Shown here: positions 1 through 5,569 of the stretch, in pieces
Position numbering within the stretch: the first letter of the stretch is position 1
Layout of the letters: every line of letters starts with the position of its first letter
Virus record (IMG/VR): IMGVR_UViG_3300006805_000061
Coordinates: 1 to 39,746 of that record
Strand: one strand, 5' to 3'
DNA from: a virus
Length of the DNA: 39,746 bases
Translations under genes and position numbers: made by a program
Notes under the pieces: model-generated
Told to the model about the DNA's origin: nothing
The model's database searches: none
The model's input: only the letters and a program-made list of their open reading frames with translations

Positions 1-11
1 GCGGGCTTTTT
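1..11. terminator. Right half of a probable bidirectional terminator
   Basis: The window opens with a GC-rich hexamer followed by a T-run (GCGGGCTTTTT). This looks like the descending arm and U-tract of a Rho-independent terminator whose other arm lies left of the window. Read leftward it would also end the minus-strand operon that stops at position 19. Only half of the structure is visible, so this is inference. Confidence 0.4.
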
Positions 12-18
12 GTTGTTT

Positions 19-447
19 TTATTTTGGATTTATACGTTGTAAAGCCTTTGCAATCTCGTAATCAGAAGCCCAAACAACGGTACTTATAGAGCTATTGTTT
101 TTTGGCTTAGCGACTCGTAAAGTGAAAATTGTTTTATCCCCGTCTGCGATTGGAATTAGATAAGACTTATCTAAGAATTCGCACCAAACTGCAATAAAAT
201 CTACTTTTCCAGTGTACTTTTCATATTTTATGCGTTTTACCCCTAGACGATGTCTTGTATCACAGGAAACACAACCATTACGGTAGCCTCCATACTTTAC
301 TTGGACAGATTTGAAACAACCGTTCAAATCAATCACTAAATCATATTTTTCATTATCGCCAAATGGTAATAAAACAGGAATTCCAAGTTTTACAAACTCA
401 GAAAGAATAACGCTTTCGGCTTTATTGCCTTTTAGTTTAGTACTCAT
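19..447 (-). CDS. PD-(D/E)XK nuclease-like protein
   Basis: A 142-residue protein that resembles small PD-(D/E)XK endonuclease-fold proteins (the Holliday-resolvase-like or intron-endonuclease-like group). Visible signature residues are an N-terminal Glu11 in helix 1, Asp36 in YDLVID, and Gln49-Val-Lys51 in SVQVKYG, which fit the E...D...(D/E/Q)xK metal-binding core. A Cys-x2-Cys pair follows (GCVSCD). It is the last gene of a leftward operon, and its ATG overlaps the stop of the upstream 49-residue ORF as ATGA. The family assignment comes from motif reading alone. The role (DNA repair, resolution, or restriction-like nuclease) cannot be settled from the sequence. Confidence 0.6.
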   Translation of the reverse strand: MSTKLKGNKAESVILSEFVKLGIPVLLPFGDNEKYDLVIDLNGCFKSVQVKYGGYRNGCVSCDTRHRLGVKRIKYEKYTGKVDFIAVWCEFLDKSYLIPIADGDKTIFTLRVAKPKNNSSISTVVWASDYEIAKALQRINPK

Positions 448-593
448 ATTTCAAGAGCAGCTGCAACAGCCTTTCGAGCATCGTTGCTATCAACACCCCA
501 AAACATTAAATCACGGATAACTTCTTCAATGCTCATTTTGTCAGCAAGACGTTTGCAGGCACTCAAAACTAAGCAGTAGTAGGGTTCTTTCAT
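444..593 (-). CDS. Small hypothetical protein, 49 aa
   Basis: A short ORF starting MKEPYYCLVLSACKRLADKM and ending KAVAAALEI. A good ribosome binding site (AAGAGG) lies about 9 bases before the ATG, and the stop overlaps the start of the nuclease-like gene as ATGA, which argues for a real translationally coupled gene. The composition is mostly helical, with a hydrophobic Leu/Ala face and an acidic patch (SIEEVIRD). I do not recognise a family. The coupling suggests co-expression with the nuclease-like protein. Confidence 0.55.
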   Translation of the reverse strand: MKEPYYCLVLSACKRLADKMSIEEVIRDLMFWGVDSNDARKAVAAALEI

Positions 594-622
594 TTTTGTT
601 TTCCTCTTATTTATGGTGGCGG

Positions 623-733
623 TTACTTGACGTTATTACGAGTTGCACCGCGTTTGTTTTTTTCTTCATTGCGCTTATCAATGTAGAGCATTAAAGCCAA
701 TCCAGCCAATATAAAGCCGCCTGTTACATCCAT
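623..733 (-). CDS. Small membrane-anchored peptide, 36 aa
   Basis: The ORF starts MDVTGGFILAGLALMLYI and is followed by a highly charged tail (DKRNEEKNKRG). This gives one hydrophobic segment at about residues 4-18 with a cytoplasmic basic/acidic tail. A GGGG-rich ribosome binding site lies just before the ATG. It would be the first gene of the leftward operon, divergent from the operator-controlled promoter at 821-866. No family is recognised. Very short membrane peptides are common in phage early operons, but the function is unknown. Confidence 0.45.
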   Translation of the reverse strand: MDVTGGFILAGLALMLYIDKRNEEKNKRGATRNNVK

Positions 734-820
734 AAATCACCCCGTTTTCTTATTTGAAAGTTAATGTTTTAGTTGGTTAATAAATCAACCGATGCGCCGA
801 CTATGCAACTACTTGAAAAT

Positions 821-866
821 AAATACAACAAATTTTGTTGATTTTGTTTTTGTGTGTGGCTATGAT
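821..866 (+). promoter_or_regulatory. Early promoter with palindromic operator over the -35 box (copy 1)
   Basis: The palindrome CAACAAATTTTGTTG (7-bp arms around one T) ends inside a -35-like TTGATT (838-843). After exactly 17 bases comes a -10-like TATGAT (861-866). The same 21-base block (20 of 21 identical) recurs at 5497-5517 with the same geometry relative to another promoter. This strongly suggests one repressor or activator controls both operons. Transcription would run right into the gene at 912. The element also lies 88 bases before the divergent leftward operon. Confidence 0.7.
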
Positions 867-911
867 GATTTTCATCGAAAAGGCTTTAATCAAAGCCTGA
901 TAAGAGTTGTG

Positions 912-1085
912 ATGAAAAGCTTTATTTATTTGGTTGCGGGAATTCTGTTTATTGTTTGCTGGCTGGCTGGAATTGTCATCGCTGAGGGTGTTCTGGTGAC
1001 TTGGGCGGCTATTTGTTTACCACCATACGCTTGGTATTTGCTTATTGAGCGCGTGATGATTTTGAATAACTTGGTTGGTTGTTGA
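912..1085 (+). CDS. Small two-segment membrane protein, 57 aa
   Basis: Starts MKSFIYLVAGILFIVCWLAG and contains two closely spaced hydrophobic segments (about residues 4-25 and 27-50), so it should be an inner-membrane protein. I place the start at 912 because AAGAG lies about 6 bases upstream and because the longer in-frame extension would be read through the promoter at 838-866. It is the first gene after that promoter. Its size and topology would suit a superinfection-exclusion or holin-like peptide, but nothing specific is recognisable. Confidence 0.55.
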   Translation: MKSFIYLVAGILFIVCWLAGIVIAEGVLVTWAAICLPPYAWYLLIERVMILNNLVGC

Positions 1086-1092
1086 GGTTTTT

Positions 1093-2880
1093 ATGGAACA
1101 TGTTTTAAAAAATGGGCAAGGTGTAATTGTCGCATGTGCCTTAGGTATTTCTGGGGTAACTGATAAAAATTTATTGCATCCTGATTTAATTAGCCAGCTT
1201 GAAGCACTTTATTACGAAGGTGCTAAGGCTGGTTTTGGAATAAATCAAACGCTGGGGATTGTTGATGTTACTGATTACAGTGACGCAGTAAAATCTGCAA
1301 ATGATGCAATGAGCATTTATCAAAGTGTTTATAGTGCTATCACTAAGTCTCTTGGTGAAGCATACGATTATGGTTTTGGTGTAACTGGAATTATTGCTTC
1401 ATGCAAGCCAATTGCCAAGAATAGCGAAAGACTTGCTGAAATCACCGATTCAATTATGCCAATTATTCAAAAGCTGATTGATGAGCGTGATAACGCATGG
1501 CATGAGCTTTGTCAGATTCGTGTTGCCATCAAGGCTAACCCAGAAGAGTCAACACTTGATGAAGTAGCAAGATTAGCGAATCAGCTTGATCAATTGAAGC
1601 CTGAAATTAGCAGGTATGACGATCTTCGAGAAAAGCTTGATGATTTACTCAGTCGAACAGCTATCGCTTTTCGTGGGCCCGAACCATTCGATACAAAATG
1701 GTCATGGCATGACCTGCCATACCTTGCCCAGCAGGCAATGACTACCCTACGCATGTGTGCCGATAAATTCCGTTCTTATCAGCAGTACCATGAAGCCAAA
1801 AACACCGATGATAGTCTAGAAAAAGCCAAGGTCAATGCCGAGCTGGTGGCGATGATTGAGCACGTTATTAGTTGCGACTTATCAAAGTCTTTTGATGCCA
1901 CTAATGAAGAACTGGCGGCGCGTCAACGGCGGACAATGTGCGAATGCAAAACGTGCGGCTGGACTTATCGTGAAGGTGATTTAGCAGCGCATAGCTGTAC
2001 GGATTTTCTTAAGCTCAAGGTGGCGGTAGCTATTGATGCTGGTATTGAACGTGCTGCCACTTTCATTGATAAGCGTCGTGAATCTTTTGATGATGCAAAT
2101 GGCACTACGGATCCTGATACTGGTAGCCTTGAATTTGGTACAGGGGCACATGCAGAGGCTAAGCGTGAGTACAGTTATGAATTACATGAACTCGCTGAGT
2201 GTTTGCGCGTGCTTAAGCAATCGGATACTGATCCTGTTCTTGAAAAGCCTGTCCGCATTGGATCAATTAACTTCATGCAAGGCGTTAAGCTGGAAACCGC
2301 TCTTGATACCGCACACCGCTTATACCTTGACAGCCTTGAAGCACCGCCAGCAGCCGAGCGAATTGAAAAAGCACGGTCATTCATTACACTCATGCAAGGC
2401 GACCCAGACAAATGCAGAAAAGCACTTGAGGGAACGCTTTCAATGCTTAAGACCTGTAAAGTTGAGTCTGGCGTGTGCATGTGCGGCTATGCCATGGGAA
2501 TGCACGGATCAGAGGATCATTCAGCTTGTGATGGTGGTGCTCATTATGCGGAAGAGCTGACCGCTGAGATTGAGGACTTATTGCGTTCTGCTGAAATGGA
2601 AAAATCAAGCTCCGAGCGTGAAGCTTTAAACGAACAAGCAAAAGCATTACACGCAGTCGGTCATTTGCTTGAACTGCCCGCAGGTACAGATGTTACGACA
2701 ATCCCAAGCATCTTGAAAAAGGTTGGTTTTTATTGGGTAGATGAAAACGGTAAGCCAGACAGTGGCCCATATTTACATTTATGTTTACCAGAAGAACCAC
2801 ATTTAAGTCGTTGTAAAAATGCGGGTTATCGACCTGTTTATATTTACGCTTTGCAATCTGGTGGCGGTAATCATGGCTAG
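1093..2880 (+). CDS. Large phage hypothetical protein with cysteine/histidine metal-site motifs
   Basis: A 595-residue protein with the start set at ATG 1093 (GAGG six bases upstream) rather than the TTG 18 bases earlier. The first half is helical and partly coiled-coil (DERDNAWHELCQIR..., LANQLDQLKPEISRYDDLRE). Around residue 283 there is CECKTCGWTYREGDLAAHSC, a C-x2-C-x(n)-H-x2-C arrangement likely to bind zinc. A second cluster around residue 458 reads GVCMCGYAMGMHG and is followed by H and C. The C-terminal stretch has LPAGTDVTTIPSILKKV. I recognise no enzyme family. It is the largest gene of the early operon and shares its first cysteine motif with the 97-residue protein at 3841-4134. 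Confidence 0.65.
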   Translation: MEHVLKNGQGVIVACALGISGVTDKNLLHPDLISQLEALYYEGAKAGFGINQTLGIVDVTDYSDAVKSANDAMSIYQSVYSAITKSLGEAYDYGFGVTGIIASCKPIAKNSERLAEITDSIMPIIQKLIDERDNAWHELCQIRVAIKANPEESTLDEVARLANQLDQLKPEISRYDDLREKLDDLLSRTAIAFRGPEPFDTKWSWHDLPYLAQQAMTTLRMCADKFRSYQQYHEAKNTDDSLEKAKVNAELVAMIEHVISCDLSKSFDATNEELAARQRRTMCECKTCGWTYREGDLAAHSCTDFLKLKVAVAIDAGIERAATFIDKRRESFDDANGTTDPDTGSLEFGTGAHAEAKREYSYELHELAECLRVLKQSDTDPVLEKPVRIGSINFMQGVKLETALDTAHRLYLDSLEAPPAAERIEKARSFITLMQGDPDKCRKALEGTLSMLKTCKVESGVCMCGYAMGMHGSEDHSACDGGAHYAEELTAEIEDLLRSAEMEKSSSEREALNEQAKALHAVGHLLELPAGTDVTTIPSILKKVGFYWVDENGKPDSGPYLHLCLPEEPHLSRCKNAGYRPVYIYALQSGGGNHG

Positions 2881-3313
2881 TTCTTCTGCTTGCGTCATCA
2901 ATGGTAAGCAATGCACTGCCTGCTGCAGAACTATTATTTTGAAGCTAAATAAACACGATATTTCAAAAATGGCAAAGCCCAAAACTGGTGATGCTTTTTT
3001 TGTACGGAAAAATTGGATTCCAATTAGCAAGCGTCGTGCAAAAAAGAAAAATCCTTACATATTTACATGGGTAAAAAGCCACCCTGCCTACAACAAGAAA
3101 GGGCCATTTTTTTGGATGTGTAAAAAAGTAACGGATTCAGGATGTTCTGTTTACGAGTCAAGACCAAGGGTTTGCTCTGGATACCCTGTTTATGGTGATG
3201 TCTTTGGGTTTTCAAAAACGGTTAAAACTTATCCGCCTGAGTACCGTCAAGACTGTACAGAATGGAAAATACCAGTTAAGAACATTGAGCAAGAGGTAAA
3301 TCATGGCCAATAG
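2873..3313 (+). CDS. YkgJ-like CxxCxxCC-type metal-cluster protein
   Basis: A 146-residue protein, MASSSACVINGKQCTACC at the N-terminus and DSGCSVYESRPRVCSGYP at about residues 88-105. The paired pattern of an N-terminal Cys-rich cluster and CxxYxxRPxxC is the hallmark of the YkgJ/CxxCxxCC family of predicted zinc- or iron-chelating proteins. A further Cys is in RQDCTEW. I chose ATG 2873, which overlaps the end of the previous gene by eight bases, instead of a far-upstream start inside that gene. Family members have no well-defined biochemical role. Its presence in an early phage operon of Cys-rich proteins is notable. Confidence 0.6.
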   Translation: MASSSACVINGKQCTACCRTIILKLNKHDISKMAKPKTGDAFFVRKNWIPISKRRAKKKNPYIFTWVKSHPAYNKKGPFFWMCKKVTDSGCSVYESRPRVCSGYPVYGDVFGFSKTVKTYPPEYRQDCTEWKIPVKNIEQEVNHGQ

Positions 3314-3848
3314 ATTCGGTCGGCAACAAAAACGCAAGATGCGTGCAGAAATACTATGTTTGCAGGCTGAAATTTCACGCCTGCAAAAAGCTTACACAAT
3401 GGCTGATGGTTTGTGTAAACGCCAAGGTGAAAAGATAAGTGATCTTGAAGATGAGATATATGACGCAAAGCAGATGGTTGGCAGCAACAGTGCTTTGTTT
3501 AGACCAACACTGATAAATGTATCGTTCAAAGAGCGTGAAGCCGTTGATGTTGTTGTTTCTGAACCTTTTACTATTAAATATGAGCCTTCTTTAGAGTTGT
3601 CCTCTTTTACTGAACAAGAACTATCAACCACCAGATTAGATGTGCTTCTGTCAAATACAGGGCTTGATTACAAAACATTTGGTTATCACGCAATTGTTAA
3701 TTTTGGCGGTAAACGTTGGGCTTATGGTGTGGATGAGCAAGCTAAATGGAGTCTTTCAAAAGAAAGGCTTATTGAGAAAATGTCCATGACTTTGGCCTTG
3801 CAGATTGCAAGTGACATTCAAAAAGATAAGGAGAAGCACCGTGGCTAA
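3303..3848 (+). CDS. Hypothetical phage protein with N-terminal coiled coil
   Basis: A 181-residue protein starting MANRFGRQQKRKMRAEILCL. Residues 5-60 are rich in charged heptads (basic, then acidic) and should form a coiled coil. Residues 110-181 look globular (TRLDVLLSNTGLDYKTFGYH ... FGGKRWAYGVDEQ). The ATG has GAGG nine bases upstream and overlaps the previous gene by 11 bases. The next gene's start overlaps its end by eight bases. No family is recognised. The tight overlaps show that it belongs to the same early operon. Confidence 0.6.
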   Translation: MANRFGRQQKRKMRAEILCLQAEISRLQKAYTMADGLCKRQGEKISDLEDEIYDAKQMVGSNSALFRPTLINVSFKEREAVDVVVSEPFTIKYEPSLELSSFTEQELSTTRLDVLLSNTGLDYKTFGYHAIVNFGGKRWAYGVDEQAKWSLSKERLIEKMSMTLALQIASDIQKDKEKHRG

Positions 3849-4134
3849 CCCACAAACTCACACTTGCCACGATTGTGGCTATGTCTGGCCGCATGGCCGG
3901 CATGGCGGCCACGATTGCACGGTGTTTCTGAAACAGCGCGTCAAGCAGCTTGAAACAGTACTTACTGAGGCGCGTACTTGGATTGGTGACGGTGATAACA
4001 GTGAAAGCATTGGCTTGCCACGCTGTTTCTGGTCACCTGAATACATTGCTATTGTTGATAAAGTTGACAGTGTTTTAAGTACTGTAACTAAAAAATTAAG
4101 CCGTAAATGCCCGCACGGAAAGTTAAACACTTGA
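3841..4134 (+). CDS. Small zinc-finger-like protein
   Basis: A 97-residue protein starting at GTG 3841 with a strong AAGGAG about 7 bases upstream. The N-terminus reads THTCHDCGYVWPHGRHGGHD then CTVFLKQRV, a C-x2-C...H-x2-C motif that matches the first motif of the 595-residue protein (CKTCG...HSCTDFLKLKV). A short coiled-coil segment follows. The last 53 coding bases lie inside the attC-like structure at 4082-4174, so the C-terminus (KKLSRKCPHGKLNT) may come from that element. Zinc binding is inferred from residue spacing only. Confidence 0.6.
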   Translation: MANPQTHTCHDCGYVWPHGRHGGHDCTVFLKQRVKQLETVLTEARTWIGDGDNSESIGLPRCFWSPEYIAIVDKVDSVLSTVTKKLSRKCPHGKLNT

Positions 4135-4174
4135 TGATTGACTGGGTATTTACCGGTTTGAATGAGAGTTAGAT
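4082..4174 (+). repeat. Diverged attC-like recombination site (site 0), 93 bp
   Basis: The right end carries GTTAGAT (4168-4174), which fits the integron core GTTRRRY. The right arm pairs with the left arm near 4082-4113: left TTAAGCCGTAAATGCCC matches the complement of the right arm (TTCAAACCGGTAAATACCC) with two extra bases in the right arm. These are the same kind of unpaired extra bases seen at 4409-4530 and 4963-5084. The left core, CTGTAAC, deviates from RYYYAAC. The site overlaps the 3' end of the preceding gene and is probably a decayed cassette boundary. Confidence 0.5.
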
Positions 4175-4207
4175 GTGTTTTAACGATAAATAACAGAGTA
4201 CGACATT

Positions 4208-4408
4208 ATGATGAAGTGGATTGATGTAAATAGTGGTGAATTGCCACCTGTTGAACAGCCTATTCTTTGTTACTGCCCCGAATGGAGCGAAACGGGCTAC
4301 CAGGTTGCGCGATGGAGTGAAGAAACGGGGTTTTACTACTACGAAGAACCCAATGAACAATTTAGCGACTTAGTAGAAAAATGGTCGATATTTTTAGAAG
4401 CTGATTGA
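4208..4408 (+). CDS. DUF551-like protein
   Basis: A 66-residue protein, MMKWIDVNSGELPPVEQPIL, then CPEWSETGYQVARW and a W-containing C-terminus (EKWSIFLEAD). The pattern W-I-x-V...LP...P-V/I-L-x-Y/C...GYQVARW...W matches small DUF551 proteins common in phages and mobile DNA. Their function is unknown. The ribosome binding site is weak. The stop codon is immediately followed by the left core of the attC-like site at 4409, so ORF plus site looks like a 356-bp integron cassette (about 4169-4524). Confidence 0.65.
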   Translation: MMKWIDVNSGELPPVEQPILCYCPEWSETGYQVARWSEETGFYYYEEPNEQFSDLVEKWSIFLEAD

Positions 4409-4530
4409 ATCTAACTACTAGCTTAACGTGCGCCACCCCACACGTTATAAGCCTGTGCAAGTGAATCATTTATATATTTAATGCTTAGGCAGTGGCTGGG
4501 GTGGTGTCACTGTTAAAGCGTGAGTTAGGT
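4409..4530 (+). repeat. Integron attC-like site (site 1), 122 bp
   Basis: The left core ATCTAAC (RYYYAAC) begins directly after the stop codon of the DUF551-like gene. The right core GTTAGGT (GTTRRRY) ends 14 bases before the next ATG. The arms pair imperfectly over about 33 bases: left GCTTAACGTGCGCCACCCCA against the complement of the right arm, GCTTTAACAGTGACACCACC. The right arm carries extra unpaired bases, a known hallmark of attC sites. The core-to-inner-box spacers are TACTA on the left and GTGA on the right, identical in site 2. The central part is variable. Confidence 0.75.
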
Positions 4531-4544
4531 TTTTGGAGATTGGT

Positions 4545-4727
4545 ATGAAAATACTTAAAGAAGGTAAATTACCACAAGAAAAAACTTATACAGCAACTTG
4601 CAGAGATTGCAAGACTGTTTTTGAGTTTAAGCAAAAAGAAGCAAAAATGAATTACGACCAAAGAGACGGCAACTACTTATCTGTAAATTGCCCCGTTTGT
4701 TGGAGGTTATCAACTCATGCTGTTTAG
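4545..4727 (+). CDS. Small zinc-ribbon protein
   Basis: A 60-residue protein, MKILKEGKLPQEKTYTATC, with CRDC and, about 30 residues later, CPVC (NYLSVNCPVCWRL). The two C-x2-C knuckles fit a zinc ribbon. The KEGKLPxEKxYxxTCRxCxTVFEF layout resembles a small zinc-ribbon protein family that I have seen in phage and mobile DNA. The start is ATG 4545, with TTGGAG about 8 bases upstream and directly after the right core of the attC-like site. It overlaps the next ORF by 11 bases, and the two appear to share one cassette (about 4525-5078). Confidence 0.65.
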   Translation: MKILKEGKLPQEKTYTATCRDCKTVFEFKQKEAKMNYDQRDGNYLSVNCPVCWRLSTHAV

Positions 4728-4968
4728 ACCTAAAATTGTCCGATTCAAAGATGGTGCTTATGCTATTAGATTTTTTACACTGTTTGGGTATGAGTACCTT
4801 GACTTAACGACAAATACAATTCTTACGCACAGATTGAAAGATGATAATTTCAAACATTGTAAAGGGGATTTTGCTGCGGTTAGTCAAAAAATTTCTTTTT
4901 TCTATCCCAAAAAAGAAAAACACGATTGCGGAAAACCTGTAGATTTTGATTACGGCAGTAAAACCTAA
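4717..4968 (+). CDS. Hypothetical cassette protein, 83 aa
   Basis: Starts MLFRPKIVRFKDGAYAIRFF, with aromatic/basic beta-strand-like composition and a C-terminal KKEKHDCGKPVDFDYGSKT. GGAGG lies about 10 bases before the ATG. It overlaps the zinc-ribbon gene by 11 bases, so the two are probably translationally coupled. Its TAA stop is embedded in the left core (ACCTAAC) of the attC-like site at 4963-5084, as in known integron cassettes where ORFs end at attC. No family recognised. Confidence 0.55.
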   Translation: MLFRPKIVRFKDGAYAIRFFTLFGYEYLDLTTNTILTHRLKDDNFKHCKGDFAAVSQKISFFYPKKEKHDCGKPVDFDYGSKT

Positions 4969-5084
4969 CTACTAGGTTAAGCAGTGCTAACCCCACTGCT
5001 ATTATTAGAAAACTGGAGTAAGTGAAAATGAATAATGAGAAGTTAGAGGCTGGGTTAGCATCTGACTTGAACCGTGAGTTAGGT
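4963..5084 (+). repeat. Integron attC-like site (site 2), 122 bp
   Basis: The left core is ACCTAAC and the right core is GTTAGGT, again 122 bp end to end. The arms pair over about 33 bases: left GGTTAAGCAGTGCTAACCC against the complement of the right arm, GGTTCAAGTCAGATGCTAAC. The right arm has extra unpaired bases at positions comparable to site 1. The outer blocks are shared with site 1 base for base: CTAACTACTAG on the left and CGTGAGTTAGGT on the right. The centres are unrelated. This is the expected pattern for attC sites of one integron lineage. Confidence 0.75.
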
Positions 5085-5096
5085 TTGGAGGTAGCT

Positions 5097-5330
5097 GTGA
5101 ATTTAGATGCGTTTATCTATGTGGTAGGACTTATAGTTACAGTGTCAACAACATTCTTAGTTGTTGGTTTTTTAGTTTTTTATGGGTTAGCATTATTTGT
5201 AAATACGCTTGGTTGGTCTTTATACGACAAACTTTGCTCGTTGTACGGTATGCAAAAAGTAAAAATGCACTTTCAAAACAGAAAGTATTTAACTTTTGTG
5301 TTTAAGCAAGAGCATAAAGACGAAACCTAA
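5097..5330 (+). CDS. Small two-segment membrane protein in a cassette
   Basis: A 77-residue protein read from GTG 5097, which has GGAGG five bases upstream and follows the attC-like right core by 12 bases. A longer in-frame ATG at 5028 lies inside the attC-like site and is less likely. Residues 5-45 form one long or two adjacent hydrophobic segments (FIYVVGLIVTVSTTFLVVGF, then LVFYGLALFVN). They are followed by a basic tail (KVKMHFQNRKYLTFVFKQEH). The TAA stop lies inside another ACCTAAC core. No family is recognised. A small inner-membrane protein with a cytoplasmic basic tail is inferred. Confidence 0.55.
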   Translation: MNLDAFIYVVGLIVTVSTTFLVVGFLVFYGLALFVNTLGWSLYDKLCSLYGMQKVKMHFQNRKYLTFVFKQEHKDET

Positions 5331-5374
5331 CTCGGTATTAGACACCTACGCAGGTGTATAACGCCTGCGTAGAT
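5325..5374 (+). repeat. Degenerate short attC-like site (site 3)
   Basis: ACCTAAC again overlaps the stop codon of the upstream ORF. It is followed by a strong hairpin, ACACCTACGCAGGTGT (5342-5357), with a competing 9-bp stem CTACGCAGG/CCTGCGTAG (5346-5354 and 5364-5372). A right core would be the imperfect GTAGAT at 5369-5374, one T short of GTTAGAT. It may be a truncated attC end, or simply a terminator-like hairpin without a T-run. Confidence 0.35.
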
Positions 5375-5415
5375 GATTTTTACACCGCCACCAAAAAATA
5401 ATAGATTTATAATTT

Positions 5416-5517
5416 ATGACCGTTTCTATATTTGGCCAGTCAAAACTTTTCTTAGGCGATTGCTTCGATGTTATGCCTACAATAGACAAACTTATTAAAT
5501 ACAACACATTTTGTTGA
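5416..5517 (+). pseudogene. N-terminal fragment of a DNA methyltransferase
   Basis: A 33-codon ORF, MTVSIFGQSKLFLGDCFDVM and then PTIDKLIKYNTFC. The segment LFLGDCFDVMPTI matches the conserved first motif of beta-class DNA methyltransferases (L-x-x-GD-C-x-x-V/L-M), which normally precedes the DPPY motif. The reading frame stops inside the operator/promoter block at 5497-5542, so everything after the first motif is missing. It looks like the remnant of a gene cut by recombination next to the promoter. A full methyltransferase is present at 9982-11409 but is not the source of this exact sequence. Confidence 0.55.
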
Positions 5518-5542
5518 CAGATAAACGGATAGGCGATATTGT
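5497..5542 (+). promoter_or_regulatory. Promoter with palindromic operator over the -35 box (copy 2)
   Basis: The near-palindrome CAACACATTTTGTTG runs into a consensus -35 TTGACA (5514-5519). It is followed 17 bases later by TATTGT (5537-5542) as the -10. The 21-base operator block differs from the copy at 821-841 at one base only. This promoter would drive the genes from 5570 onward. The overlap with the -35 box fits repression by steric blocking. Confidence 0.7.
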
Positions 5543-5569
5543 TCATACAGCCAAACAGGAATCAACAAA

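Noticed and set aside
792-911. N-terminal extension of the small membrane protein starting at 792
   Set aside because: It would be read through the operator and promoter (821-866). ATG 912 has a suitable ribosome binding site.
2033-2560. ORF of 175 codons in another frame on the plus strand
   Set aside because: It lies fully within the 595-residue gene, has low-complexity Leu/Ser/Cys composition and no good ribosome binding site.
5028-5096. ATG start for the small membrane protein inside the attC-like site
   Set aside because: The segment belongs to the right arm of the 122-bp site, and GTG 5097 has a perfect GGAGG five bases upstream.
821-5517. The two 21-base repeats as phage attachment sites
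   Set aside because: Both overlap a promoter -35 box with the same spacing and contain a palindrome, so a shared operator explains them better. No integrase gene is nearby.
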